A stretch of 64,000 nucleotides of DNA from Anaerotignum faecicola. GTDB taxonomy: Bacteria; Bacillota; Clostridia; Lachnospirales; Anaerotignaceae. Each line of letters starts with the position of its first letter. Position 1 is the stretch's first letter. Position numbers and translations under genes: made by a program. This document shows, in pieces, positions 33,970 to 42,831 of this stretch. Below the pieces are notes generated by a model, which had not been told where the DNA came from, searched no databases, and was given only the letters and a program-made list of their open reading frames with translations. The DNA lies in NCBI RefSeq assembly GCF_003865035.1, contig NZ_BHVZ01000001.1, forward strand, positions 868,001-932,000, written 5' to 3'.

Positions 33970-34959
33970 ATGAAACACTTACCTAAAAGTACACCTACGG
34001 AAATATTGAATGACCCATACGGATTTACTTACAAAGAAATGTCGGAAGTAATTGGAGAGGATAAAGCAAGAGCCTTATATACGGAATTGTATAAACAGCC
34101 ATTTCACAAAGAAAATCTATCAATATCAACAAAAAAAGTCTATAAAAGTAGCGATACTGAAAAGTATGTTTATGAATTGAAAGATAACAGGTATATTGAA
34201 ACGGTTTTTATTAAACGGCGAGATGGTGGGACTGTTTGCGTAAGTACGCAAGTTGGTTGTTCTGTTGGCTGTATTTTTTGTGAGTCCGGACGCAATGGTT
34301 TTGTTCGTAATCTAACACCGTCTGAAATTGTGCAGCAGGTTGTATTGATACGTCAAAAAGTAAATCGTATCGTTTTTATGGGAATGGGAGAACCTTTATT
34401 CAATTACGACAACTTGATTGCAGCAATCCATATTCTTCGAGATAGAAATGGACTTAACTTTCCAACCGACGGCATTACCGTATCAACAGTTGGTCCAGTT
34501 AATCAATTAAAAAAATTGCGCGAAGAACATCTAAAAATTCAGTTGACAATATCTTTACATGCAGCAACACAGGCTGCGAGAAACTGTATCATTCCTCATA
34601 TGCACATGTACGCTATTGAAGATGTTGTTAAGCAAGCATTGTCCTATTCTCAAAGGCATAATCGAAAAGTGGTATTTGCGTATTTGCTTTTACCAGGTAT
34701 AAATGACCGTTCCTCAGATATAAGGCAACTTGCAAAATGGTTTAAGGGCAAAAATGTTATGATTAACGTGCTGCAATACAACCCGACGAGTAATTCAAAA
34801 ATTAGAGCACCACAAAAACAAGAAATGGTTGCGTTCAAACATCAATTAGAGCAAACAGGACTTGAAGTTACCATGAGAGTTTCTCATGGTAGAGAGATTA
34901 AAGCAGCTTGTGGACAGTTAGCTAATACATATAATAAAGCCAAAAAACAACAGAAATAA
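33970..34959 (+). CDS. RlmN/Cfr-family 23S rRNA A2503 methyltransferase
   Basis: A 329-residue radical-SAM methyltransferase. The [4Fe-4S] motif C97-x3-C101-x2-C104 (QVGCSVGCIFC), the upstream catalytic-region Cys90 (TVCVSTQVGC) and the C-terminal Cys314 (AACGQL) used for methyl transfer are all present. FMGMGEP and SLHA blocks follow. It is AT-rich, has its own ribosome binding site (AAAGGAAGG), and sits behind a drug-type attenuator in a mobile element. It is therefore probably an acquired enzyme rather than the housekeeping rlmN. C2 versus C8 specificity (resistance) cannot be decided by eye. Confidence 0.85.
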   Translation: MKHLPKSTPTEILNDPYGFTYKEMSEVIGEDKARALYTELYKQPFHKENLSISTKKVYKSSDTEKYVYELKDNRYIETVFIKRRDGGTVCVSTQVGCSVGCIFCESGRNGFVRNLTPSEIVQQVVLIRQKVNRIVFMGMGEPLFNYDNLIAAIHILRDRNGLNFPTDGITVSTVGPVNQLKKLREEHLKIQLTISLHAATQAARNCIIPHMHMYAIEDVVKQALSYSQRHNRKVVFAYLLLPGINDRSSDIRQLAKWFKGKNVMINVLQYNPTSNSKIRAPQKQEMVAFKHQLEQTGLEVTMRVSHGREIKAACGQLANTYNKAKKQQK

Positions 34960-34990
34960 TTTAATTAAAAGAGCCAGACGCACAGACGCA

Positions 34991-35036
34991 GAGCCGATAA
35001 TATGCAGTTTGAAATACTGCTGTTATCGGCTCTTTT
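34991..35036 (+). terminator. Terminator after the RlmN/Cfr-like gene
   Basis: GAGCCGATAA...TTATCGGCTC followed by six T residues. The 20 bases before it (AGAGCCAGACGC...GACGCAGAGCCGAT) match the 3' end and terminator of the tet(O)-linked KTR gene at 45,011-45,080. The remainder to 35,186 has no gene. It holds an AAATCAAAGCCGCCGTTTC segment similar to the terminator at 4152. Confidence 0.85.
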
Positions 35037-35186
35037 TTGATTTTAATTTGTGCCCCTAATAACCATATTGGAGCAAAATCAGAACTGTTGCTTGTCGTTC
35101 TTTGATTTCCGCAGCAGCTTTGAAAAATCAAAGCCGCCGTTTCTTTTTATCTTCTAATGAAATGACGCGGTATCACTGTTGAAATC

Positions 35187-35209
35187 GGCGGCTAAAGGAG
35201 GTAGCCGCC
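35187..35209 (+). promoter_or_regulatory. Shine-Dalgarno displayed in a hairpin loop
   Basis: GGCGGCTA-AAGGAGG-TAGCCGCC: a perfect 8-bp stem whose 7-base loop is exactly the Shine-Dalgarno. The start codon ATG 35210 follows the stem without a gap. Folding would hold the RBS in a fixed, exposed loop and put the stem in the ribosome's path. Confidence 0.75.
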
Positions 35210-35395
35210 ATGAAGCAAAAAGCATATCGACAAAATCCGACAGTTATTGACTTATCAAAAAAAGCCCGCCCACCACCGGGGGAAACTACGCTTATATATA
35301 TGAACTGTCTAATCATCTGGATACTGCTTACAATGCCTATGCGCCCGTCCGGGCTTTTCGGACGGGCGCATTTTGTACGTTCAAAAAATTTTTGA
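35210..35395 (+). CDS. Leader ORF before the sigma gene, possibly frameshifted
   Basis: A 61-residue frame: MKQKAYRQNPTVIDLSKK, then PPPGETTLIY, then a hydrophobic low-similarity tail. At the TATATATATG run (about 35,292-35,301) a change of two bases would join the first part to YELSNHLDTAYNAYAPVRAF, which is more protein-like. That second frame runs on without a stop into the sigma gene frame. Either this is a short leader whose 3' half forms an attenuator (35,340-35,375), or it is a frameshifted N-terminal gene. Function unknown. Confidence 0.5.
   Translation: MKQKAYRQNPTVIDLSKKARPPPGETTLIYMNCLIIWILLTMPMRPSGLFGRAHFVRSKNF
35340..35375 (+). terminator. Attenuator in the sigma-gene leader
   Basis: TGCGCCCGTCC...GGACGGGCGCA, an 11-bp perfect stem with a 9-base loop and then TTTT. 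It lies inside the leader frame and 120 bp before the sigma gene, so it can link leader translation to sigma expression. Confidence 0.75.
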
Positions 35396-35496
35396 AGAAA
35401 TTTCAAAAAATCTTCGGCGTTTTTGAAAAACGCCGTATTGCCCCGCGAAAAGGGGGGAAGCACCACCAACTTTCCAACGAGAAAGGAGGTGAGAAT

Positions 35497-35937
35497 GTGG
35501 AACCTAATAGCAGGGAGTTTTACAAACAGTGTGCTTTTCAGAAGTTTTGTAATACGGTATTGCACAATGAAGCTTGCGACACCCATAGAGAACTTCGCAG
35601 ACACAAGGCAAAGGAAGTGACCTTTTCCGACATGACCTTAGACGAAGCGCGGCAGCTTCATACGTTTGATGAATATTTCAAACGTGAAGCCGCCGAAACC
35701 GTCTTTGAGAAAGCCGGGAAGAAAATCACGCCAAAGCTGCTTCTTGAAGCAATCCGTACTTTGCCGGAAGAAAAGCGCAAAGCCATATTGCTGTATTACT
35801 TCGAGGGAATGAACGATACCGAGATTGCGGAGCTGTTCAACACGTCGAGAAGCACGATACAGTACAGGCGGACAAGCTCTTTTGAGAAATTAAGAAAATA
35901 TCTGGAGGAAAATGCTGATGAATGGGACGAATGGTAA
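35497..35937 (+). CDS. Sigma-70 family-like regulator
   Basis: 146 residues from GTG 35497 (AAAGGAGGTGAG box). An ATG at 35495 is in another frame and opens only a short alternative frame. The conserved region 4 is at about residues 85-140: LLEAIRTLPEEKRKAILLYY, then MNDTEIAELFNTSRSTIQYR. It overlaps the next gene, the usual sigma/HTH pair of Firmicutes conjugative elements. Likely controls transfer or recombinase expression. Confidence 0.82.
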   Translation: MEPNSREFYKQCAFQKFCNTVLHNEACDTHRELRRHKAKEVTFSDMTLDEARQLHTFDEYFKREAAETVFEKAGKKITPKLLLEAIRTLPEEKRKAILLYYFEGMNDTEIAELFNTSRSTIQYRRTSSFEKLRKYLEENADEWDEW

Positions 35938-36178
35938 CGAACCCGGCTACCCGGAAAATGCCCTTGTTCCTTATCCTGTCATTGTGGCAGCGACAAAGGG
36001 CGACCCGGACGCCATGAAGATTGTCTTGCAGCATTTCAGCGGCTACATAGCCCGCCTCTCCATGCGGAAGCTGTACGACGAGCGCGGGAACGTCTATTTT
36101 GGCGTAGACCACGACATTCGGGAACGGCTGCAAGCAAAACTGATGATGGCTGTCCTCACCTTTAAGGCAGAGGAATAA
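35918..36178 (+). CDS. Conjugative-transposon helix-turn-helix protein
   Basis: 86 residues from ATG 35918, 8 bases after TGGAGGA; the ATG at 35912 is too close. Core: YPVIVAATKGDPDAMKIVL then VDHDIRERLQAKLMMAV, the same family as the protein at 30,810. Overlaps the sigma gene by 20 bases, so the two are made in fixed ratio. Probably a sigma partner or DNA-binding regulator. Confidence 0.78.
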   Translation: MNGTNGNEPGYPENALVPYPVIVAATKGDPDAMKIVLQHFSGYIARLSMRKLYDERGNVYFGVDHDIRERLQAKLMMAVLTFKAEE

Positions 36179-36299
36179 ACCGCAGCGGCGGCGGGACGCT
36201 TTCTCTCTCCCCCTTTTCCGTTCCGCTGCTGACGCGGCAGCAAAGCCATTCTGAACCTTGACAAAGAAAGCGGCGCAAGATAACGGCGGCGCAGCATAG

Positions 36300-36590
36300 G
36301 GCAAATCGGATACGTTCCTTTTGCGCCGAGCCATACGGCGGGTGCGCCATGACGCTATCCGGGTGAGGTTATCCCCGCCCGGACAGCCGAGCGACCAACA
36401 CCGCGCCGGAAAGCAAGTGTAGCGGCTTGCGGGCGACGACACGCAGAATATACAATGATACTTCCTTACAGCCACAGTCCGAGCGTTAAGAGCGTCGCAG
36501 GCAATGGGTAGGGCGGCATGAGAACCATGCCGGGGTGAAATTCCCATGAGGTTATGCTAATAACCGTCCGATTAAAGCCTTTGTTTTATT
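36300..36590 (+). ncRNA. Candidate structured RNA in a 477-bp gene-free interval
   Basis: 36,179-36,655 has no convincing coding frame but is rich in local pairing. CCGGG...CCCGG occurs near 36,358-36,392. Near 36,510-36,570 three hairpins follow one another: GGCATG-agaac-CATGCC, GGGG...TCCC and GGTTAT-gcta-ATAACC. It lies between the sigma/HTH pair and the tnpW/recombinase genes. I cannot assign it to a known RNA class. Extent and strand are guesses. Confidence 0.35.
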
Positions 36591-36655
36591 GAATAGTGGA
36601 CTTGCTGCTATTCATAGACTATATTATATGTTTGCGAAAGAAAGGGGGATTTTCT

Positions 36656-36823
36656 TTGACGCAAAACCAAACGCCCGTTACCACAACGGAGCATAAAATA
36701 GGAAAAGTTACTTACCTTGTATGTTCGTCCGCAAGTGAACGCGCAACGGACACACTGGATAAAAAGATAAAAAAACTCATTCGCAAAGACATGGAACTGA
36801 ACCCCGCAAACGCCCGGAAATAG
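36656..36823 (+). CDS. tnpW: TnpW-like protein
   Basis: 55 residues from TTG 36656, preceded by AAAGGGGG with good spacing. The HKIGKVTYLVCSSASE core and DTLDKKIKKLIRKD end match the KIGKTTY...MSDKIKR pattern of the other two TnpW proteins in the window. It is more diverged, and the N-terminus is shorter. It stands directly before the recombinase, as small tnpW-type genes do in TnpX elements. Function unknown. Confidence 0.7.
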   Translation: MTQNQTPVTTTEHKIGKVTYLVCSSASERATDTLDKKIKKLIRKDMELNPANARK

Positions 36824-36845
36824 GGCGTTTCTTCACATTTTATAC

Positions 36846-36874
36846 ATGACACAGGCAGCGGTATGTGGTATAAT
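36846..36874 (+). promoter_or_regulatory. Promoter for the large serine recombinase
   Basis: ATGACA (36846-36851), 17-base spacer, TATAAT (36869-36874). The recombinase start is 50 bases downstream with a GGAGG box. The -35 differs from consensus in one base, giving moderate to strong basal expression. Confidence 0.65.
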
Positions 36875-36878
36875 ATAG

Positions 36879-38600
<1,722 letters not shown>

Positions 38601-38613
38601 CATACATCAAAAA

Positions 38614-38660
38614 GAGGTAAGATAACACCCTCTGCAAAAAAGGTATCGTTATCTTACCTC
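38614..38660. repeat. Terminal inverted repeat at the right end of unit C
   Basis: GAGGTAAGATAAC (38614-38626) and GTTATCTTACCTC (38648-38660) are perfect 13-bp complements. The element boundary lies a few bases to the right, where the interrupted recombinase gene resumes. It may serve as the recombinase gene's terminator, the recombinase binding dyad at the att site, or both. Confidence 0.7.
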
Positions 38661-38661
38661 A

Positions 38662-38855
38662 ACAAAATTTGTACCAGAATAACCATCGTCCACATACGTT
38701 TTTGCTATGTGCCATCCCTGCTTTTTCACATAATCCGTGAGGATGGATTTCTGTGTCGCAATGCTCGCACTCTCGTTATCCGTACCATCGTCTTTAGATA
38801 AGCGGCAATAAATGCCGACTAAATAGATTTTCTTTTCTTCTTTGATTCCTGCCAT
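38662..38855 (-). pseudogene. 5' fragment of another serine recombinase
   Basis: The N-terminal 60-odd residues of a resolvase-type recombinase: KKIYLVGIYCRLSKDDG (catalytic Ser in YCRLS), ASIATQKSILTDYV, and YVDDGYSGTNF, where it breaks. Intact relatives continue with (D/E)RP. Here the frame runs into unit C's terminal repeat and stops at 38,649. Unit B's own integrase was thus split by the insertion of unit C, and B should be unable to move by itself unless the C insertion is removed. Confidence 0.88.
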
Positions 38856-38909
38856 ACTGTAAAACCTCCGTATCTGTCCTATCTGTTTTCATGTCCCATT
38901 GCGTACATT

Positions 38910-39173
38910 CTAAGCGGACAGCCCCTCATTGTCGAAGGTGTCGCCCTCGGCAATCTTCTTCCGAATATCCTCGGAGATAATCGGGACAAACGCTTCTGTA
39001 ACGGTCTGTGTGCCGACATATTCACGGCTGATTATCATCTGCACTGGTGCTTTTGGCACGATACGCTTTCTCTTTTTATCTGCTTTCTTATCCTCGCCCA
39101 TACTTAAATCTTCCTTTCCAGACAGGGCAGGGAAGAGTTTGGAAATGTCCCCGCCCTGCCAATCAGATACCAT
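38910..39173 (-). CDS. Hypothetical basic protein of unit B
   Basis: 87 residues if started at ATG 39173, which overlaps the YdbC stop (TAATG). A second start, ATG 39101, has a better GGAAAGGAAG box and gives 63 residues. A Lys/Arg-rich stretch (DKKADKKRKRIVPKAP) precedes a conserved VQMIISREYVGTQTVTEAF and FVPIISEDIRKKI. Family not recognised. Found between YdbC and the recombinase in the leftward operon. Confidence 0.6.
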   Translation of the reverse strand: MVSDWQGGDISKLFPALSGKEDLSMGEDKKADKKRKRIVPKAPVQMIISREYVGTQTVTEAFVPIISEDIRKKIAEGDTFDNEGLSA

Positions 39174-39403
39174 TAATCCTCGCTGTTTAATTCTTTCTGT
39201 AATGCTTTAAGGAGTGCCGCCGCTTCATCAGCGTTCAGCGTGATTCCCTTGCCGCACTTTTCACGGTTCGGGGAAAAGCTGCGGATGTCATACTTCGGCT
39301 CTTTCCCATTCCATGAAATGAGATTGATTTCCTTTGTGTAGCCACTGTCGCCCGTAGACAATACTGCGATTTCCTTTACGATTTCATACTGGATTTCTCT
39401 CAT
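39173..39403 (-). CDS. YdbC/PC4-like single-strand DNA-binding protein
   Basis: A 76-residue protein of the PC4/YdbC family (whirly-like fold, binds ssDNA). Diagnostic sequence: INLISWNGKEPKYDIRSFSP then KCGKGITLNADEAAALL. ATG 39403 follows TGAGGT. In mobile elements it may protect ssDNA during transfer or act as a transcription cofactor. Downstream of parB in the same leftward operon. Confidence 0.85.
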   Translation of the reverse strand: MREIQYEIVKEIAVLSTGDSGYTKEINLISWNGKEPKYDIRSFSPNREKCGKGITLNADEAAALLKALQKELNSED

Positions 39404-39448
39404 TCTCCATACCTCAACTCTCTGTATTTACTTCCCGAAAAAAGAAGA

Positions 39449-40303
39449 TTAGCGGCTGTCACGGTTGCGTTTCCTCTGCAACTCACGCTCCAAAAGTTTG
39501 ATGATGGTTTCCTCCATCTGCTTCGGCGTTGTGTTCTTCGGAAAGTATTTTTTCAGCTTGCTTGTGTTGATTTTCAAGGTTTCTTTCTGGTTGCCCTTTT
39601 CCTCCGTCATAATCGCAAATATCGTATCCATGTCAAGCCGCCCGCTCTGGCTTAACTGTTTCATCCGCTGTGCCTGTGAGAGTGAGGGCGTTGCTTCTTC
39701 GCTCTCCATCGTGGCAAAGAGGTTTTCCTGCTCGTCTTTCTTCAAGAAGGACAGTTCCACCGCAGGCGTGAGGGCGATTTTCCCCTCGTCCACCATCTGC
39801 AAAATCGGCGGTATCAGTTCCGTCAGGCGGATAAAACGCTGCACGGTCATCCTGCCCACGCCGAAGCCCTGTGCCACCTTGTCGTCCGTCCGCAACTTCG
39901 TCACAACTTGTGACGAGGTTAAGTCTGTGCGGAAACCCTGCCGCTTCATGGCTTCGGATTTCATCTTGTAAGCAAACGCCCGCTCCGATGGCAGGATATT
40001 CTCACGCTGCAAATTGCTGTCTACAAGGGTGATGATGGCTCGGTCACGGTCTAAGGGCAGGACAAACGCAGGCACGGTATTTATCCCTGCAAGTTCAGAA
40101 GCACGGACACGCCGCTGTCCTGCAATCACTTCATAACCGTCCCCGTCCTCTTTCGGGCGTGTGATTATCGGCGTGACAATGCCAAATTCCTTGATGCTTT
40201 CCGCTAACTCTGACAGTGTTTCATCTTCTGCCACATGAAACGGATTGTCGGGGAACGGGTACAAGTCTTTGGTCTTTAACACCTTAAAATCCTGTTTCTT
40301 CAT
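39449..40303 (-). CDS. ParB/RepB/Spo0J family partition protein
   Basis: 284 residues. The ParB N-terminal CTP/parS box is at about 10-100 (LYPFPDNPFHVAEDETL, VIAGQRRVRASELAG), and the HTH at about 110-180 includes VAQGFGVGRMTVQRFIRLTEL. The C-terminus is basic and may dimerise. No ParA is visible, so a plasmid-maintenance or regulatory role without a partition ATPase is likely. It begins 8 bp after the MobV stop. Confidence 0.9.
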   Translation of the reverse strand: MKKQDFKVLKTKDLYPFPDNPFHVAEDETLSELAESIKEFGIVTPIITRPKEDGDGYEVIAGQRRVRASELAGINTVPAFVLPLDRDRAIITLVDSNLQRENILPSERAFAYKMKSEAMKRQGFRTDLTSSQVVTKLRTDDKVAQGFGVGRMTVQRFIRLTELIPPILQMVDEGKIALTPAVELSFLKKDEQENLFATMESEEATPSLSQAQRMKQLSQSGRLDMDTIFAIMTEEKGNQKETLKINTSKLKKYFPKNTTPKQMEETIIKLLERELQRKRNRDSR

Positions 40304-40311
40304 TCACATAT

Positions 40312-41277
40312 CTACCTTTCTTTCGCTCTGCTTCTATGATTTTTCTGCAATTCTTCCAACACTTCGGGCGGTATTTTTGACAGCAGCCGCCCCATCTGCT
40401 CGTTGGTTCTCTGCAATTCAAATATCTTCTGATTCGCTTTCTGCACCTTTAGTTCCTGCTCGTACTTTTCATCACGCATACGCCCCGCATAGTCTGATTC
40501 CTGCCCAATTCTCTCTTTCAAACTGTCGATATACGCCTGCTGTTTCCCGATTTCCTTAGAGAATTTCTCCACGTCTGGCAGCCATGCAGAGAGTAAATCT
40601 AACGCTTTATCCCTTTTCTTCCCTGCGTTAAAGGCGTTGATGTCGGATAGGGCAGACACGATTTCTTCATACTGTTTATCAAGCCTGCCGCCTAATTTAT
40701 AGAGCCATGTGGGGACGTGTTTCCGCTTGGTTTCCATTGAGGACTGCCCCCGTTCAAGCTGATTCCACCGTGAGGACATCCGCTCATGGTAGGCGGTCTG
40801 CCACTCGGATAATGATTTCTGGTTGCCTAAGATAGCTTTCGCTGACAGCTTATTGTCTGGCGTAATCGGCACAAAGCAGAGGTGCATATGGGGCGTTCTC
40901 TCGTCCATATGGACGACAGCGGAGAGGATATTCTGCTTTCCAACACGCTCCGAAATGAAGTCAAGAGCCGTCTGGAAATACGCTTTTTGTTCTTCGGGCG
41001 GTAACTGGTTCATAAATTCTGGTGAAGCTGTGATGAGCGTTTCCACCATCATCACGCTGTCTTTCCTTGTCCTGCACCCCGCTTCGGCTACCATGCGGTT
41101 AATCTCTTTCTTGTAGGTGTACTTTGGTGGTGCTATGAGATGGTAATTGTTTTTAGAGCGTTCCATATCTATATCTGGGTTGCTTTTGTAGGCTTCTTTC
41201 TTCCGCTCGTTGTGGCGTTCACAAGCCGCAACGCCGCCCGCTTTTCGTTTCTGGAAACGCAGGATTGCATAAGGCAT
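40312..41277 (-). CDS. MobV/Pre plasmid recombination-mobilization relaxase
   Basis: 321 residues from ATG 41277; an upstream extension through repeat DNA is rejected. The MOBV signature is clear: LRFQKRKAGGVAACERHNER at the N-terminus, NYHL, and the metal-binding AVVHMDERTPHMHLCFVP (about 122-139). The C-terminus is a long coiled coil. It nicks a pMV158-type oriT; a matching sequence lies 290 bp upstream. Gives unit B its own mobilization route. Confidence 0.92.
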   Translation of the reverse strand: MPYAILRFQKRKAGGVAACERHNERKKEAYKSNPDIDMERSKNNYHLIAPPKYTYKKEINRMVAEAGCRTRKDSVMMVETLITASPEFMNQLPPEEQKAYFQTALDFISERVGKQNILSAVVHMDERTPHMHLCFVPITPDNKLSAKAILGNQKSLSEWQTAYHERMSSRWNQLERGQSSMETKRKHVPTWLYKLGGRLDKQYEEIVSALSDINAFNAGKKRDKALDLLSAWLPDVEKFSKEIGKQQAYIDSLKERIGQESDYAGRMRDEKYEQELKVQKANQKIFELQRTNEQMGRLLSKIPPEVLEELQKNHRSRAKER

Positions 41278-41320
41278 AGGCGGATTCCTCCTTTCTTTCG
41301 GCGGGTGACCGTCCTTTGGG

Positions 41321-41363
41321 GTGACAGCGGTGACGGTGGTGACAGCAGTTTTGGGATACCCCC
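41321..41363. repeat. GTGACAG-rich repeat, inverted copy (R1)
   Basis: Its reverse complement reads GGGGTATCCCAAAACTGCTG followed by TCACCACCGTCACCGCTGTCACC. It matches the copies at 41,727 and 41,824 over about 45 bases. A partial copy (ACGGTGTTTTTGGGATACC) ends near 41,445 next to a run of about ten C residues. Confidence 0.75.
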
Positions 41364-41570
41364 TGCCGACTGCCGCAACTGTCACCCTCACCCCCTGCAT
41401 GACGGTCATGTCGATGATGACGGTGTTTTTGGGATACCCCCCCCCCTCGCAAGAGCCGTCACCGTCATGCCGCCATTCTTTTATCCGAAGCCGTAAGGCG
41501 TAGGATAGCAGGGCACAGCCCTGCCTTAAGGGAGTCCAGAGGGAACGTCTGGCACACGACTTTGCAGGGC

Positions 41571-41592
41571 AAAGTGTAGTGTGTTACACCCT
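41571..41592 (+). other. pMV158/MOBV-type oriT core
   Basis: AAAGTGTAGTGTGTTACACC contains the inverted repeat GTGTA/TTACAC around TAGTGTG-TT. The MobM/Pre nick site of pMV158 is TAGTGTG/TTA. It lies between mobV and the RepA-like gene. The nicked-strand orientation would be opposite to the mobV coding strand, which differs from pMV158 and lowers certainty. Confidence 0.6.
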
Positions 41593-41601
41593 GTAAACGC
41601 A

Positions 41602-41630
41602 GTCGGAAAAATCGGAATGATTTTTCTGAC
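41602..41630. repeat. Hairpin next to the MOBV oriT
   Basis: GTCGGAAAAATC and GATTTTTCTGAC pair over 12 bases (one G-T) with a 5-base loop. It may belong to the oriT/origin region. The rest of the 41,278-41,805 gap holds only these repeats. Confidence 0.5.
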
Positions 41631-41726
41631 CGCAGGGGTGGTTTTACACGACCGAAAAGGGCGAGTAAATCTCACGCCTGCATTTTGCGTTTACGGGGTG
41701 TTCTCCCGTAGGGATGACAGCGGCAG

Positions 41727-41871
41727 GGTATCCTAAAATCACTGTCACCACCGTCACTGCTGTCACCCGCAGGGCAGAGCCGCCAGCTTTACATGGCTTT
41801 AAGCGTCAATGACAGTAACAGGGGGGTATCCTAATATCGCTGTCACCACCATCACCGCTGTCACCCGCCCT
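41727..41871. repeat. Two direct copies of a 45-bp repeat (R3, R4), possible iterons
   Basis: GGGTATCCTAAAATCACTGT at 41,727 and GGGTATCCTAATATCGCTGT at 41,824. Each is followed by CACCACCxTCACxGCTGTCACCCG. R4 lies inside the 3' end of the RepA-like gene. Together with inverted copy R1 they form a repeat cluster beside a replication gene, a common origin layout. Iteron function is inference. Confidence 0.7.
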
Positions 41872-42831
41872 CCTTGCAAGGGCAATCCGCCTGCCGTCTT
41901 TCCTGCGGCTGTACTGGTAGCAGATACGGTTCTCGCTTAAAAATGTGGTGCGGTATTCATTCAGCCATTTCGTAATCACCGTGGGTATGGTTTCCGTTTC
42001 CCCCATAGCGGCTAACAGTTCCGTTGCCGTGCCTATCCATTCTTCCTTATCCCTCATAAAATCCACCAACCGAAAAAGGACATCTGGTATCGTTTCTTTC
42101 GCAAGCTGCTCCTGCGTTTTCCGCTCCACAAGCTCCCAACGGCAATCACGGAAACGCAGCGTGTATTCCTGATAAGGCGTGTCCCTGCCCGTCACATACA
42201 GCTTGGCGGTGTCAGACGCACGTTTCTCCTTTTCCAGAACAAAGGTAGCGTCCGCACTCCCCGTTAATCCTGTCGTCCCAGACACCTTGTTGAACACGTC
42301 GCTGTCATTCTGCTTTCGGATGTGGTGTACGACAATGACCGCCAGAGAGTGCCTGTCGGCAAAGTCTTTGATGAGGGAGATGTCCCCATAGTCGCTTGCA
42401 TAGGCATTGTCTTTTGAAGCTGTACGGACTTTCTGCAAGGTATCAATGACAATGAGCCTGCTGTCTGGGTAATCTTTCAGATAATCTTCAAGCTGCACGA
42501 TAAGACCGTCTGACAGCTTGCAGCTTGCCACGGCAAAGTGGAGCCGCCCGCTTGCTTCGTCCGTCAAACGAAATAACCTGTCCTGTATGCGGCAGAACGT
42601 GTCCTCAAGGCAGAGGTAAAGCACATCGCCCTCCATTGTCGGCATATCCCATAAAGGGATTCCCTGCGACACGCATAAGCATAGCTTCAGCATGAGCCAG
42701 CTTTTGCCTATCTTCTGTGAGCCGCAGAACAGCGATAAGCCTGTCGGGATAAGGCTGTCCACCACAAAGGATGGTTTCTCAAGCGGTTCATAAAGGAGCG
42801 TTTCGGCGTTGACTGTCTGTAACTTCTGCAT
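41806..42831 (-). CDS. RepA-like RecA-fold ATPase/helicase
   Basis: 341 residues. Hexameric-helicase type ATPase (AAA_25/RepA): Walker A GSQKIGKSWLM (about 37-47), Walker B RLIVIDTLQKV (about 125-135), then AVIVVHHIRKQ and the GSADATFVLEK strand. Strong AAAGGAGG box at ATG 42831. The last 20 residues (GDSGDGGDSDIRIPP) are encoded by the repeat R4, so the gene end has been overrun by repeat DNA. Probably the replication helicase of unit B. Confidence 0.85.
   Translation of the reverse strand: MQKLQTVNAETLLYEPLEKPSFVVDSLIPTGLSLFCGSQKIGKSWLMLKLCLCVSQGIPLWDMPTMEGDVLYLCLEDTFCRIQDRLFRLTDEASGRLHFAVASCKLSDGLIVQLEDYLKDYPDSRLIVIDTLQKVRTASKDNAYASDYGDISLIKDFADRHSLAVIVVHHIRKQNDSDVFNKVSGTTGLTGSADATFVLEKEKRASDTAKLYVTGRDTPYQEYTLRFRDCRWELVERKTQEQLAKETIPDVLFRLVDFMRDKEEWIGTATELLAAMGETETIPTVITKWLNEYRTTFLSENRICYQYSRRKDGRRIALARRAGDSGDGGDSDIRIPPCYCH

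Noticed and set aside
33970..34959. Calling the radical-SAM enzyme cfr
   Set aside because: The cysteine pattern is common to RlmN and Cfr. The sequence is not close to recalled Cfr(A), and C8 specificity cannot be decided by eye, so no resistance symbol was given.
35423..35620. 65-codon frame overlapping the sigma gene, including ATG 35495
   Set aside because: The ATG is two bases from GTG 35497. Only the GTG frame gives the conserved sigma region 4, and the other product has no family features.
41436..41450. Run of about ten C residues as a phase-variation tract
   Set aside because: No coding frame or promoter spans it; it is part of a degenerate repeat copy and may contain sequencing length error.
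41806..41870. GDSGDGGDSDIRIPP tail as a functional domain of the RepA-like protein
   Set aside because: It is encoded by repeat R4, and the same words appear in non-coding repeat copies; it is most simply repeat DNA read in frame.
41300..41875. Possible CRISPR array
   Set aside because: Only three full repeats, in mixed orientation, with unequal spacing and one inside a coding region. No cas genes are present.
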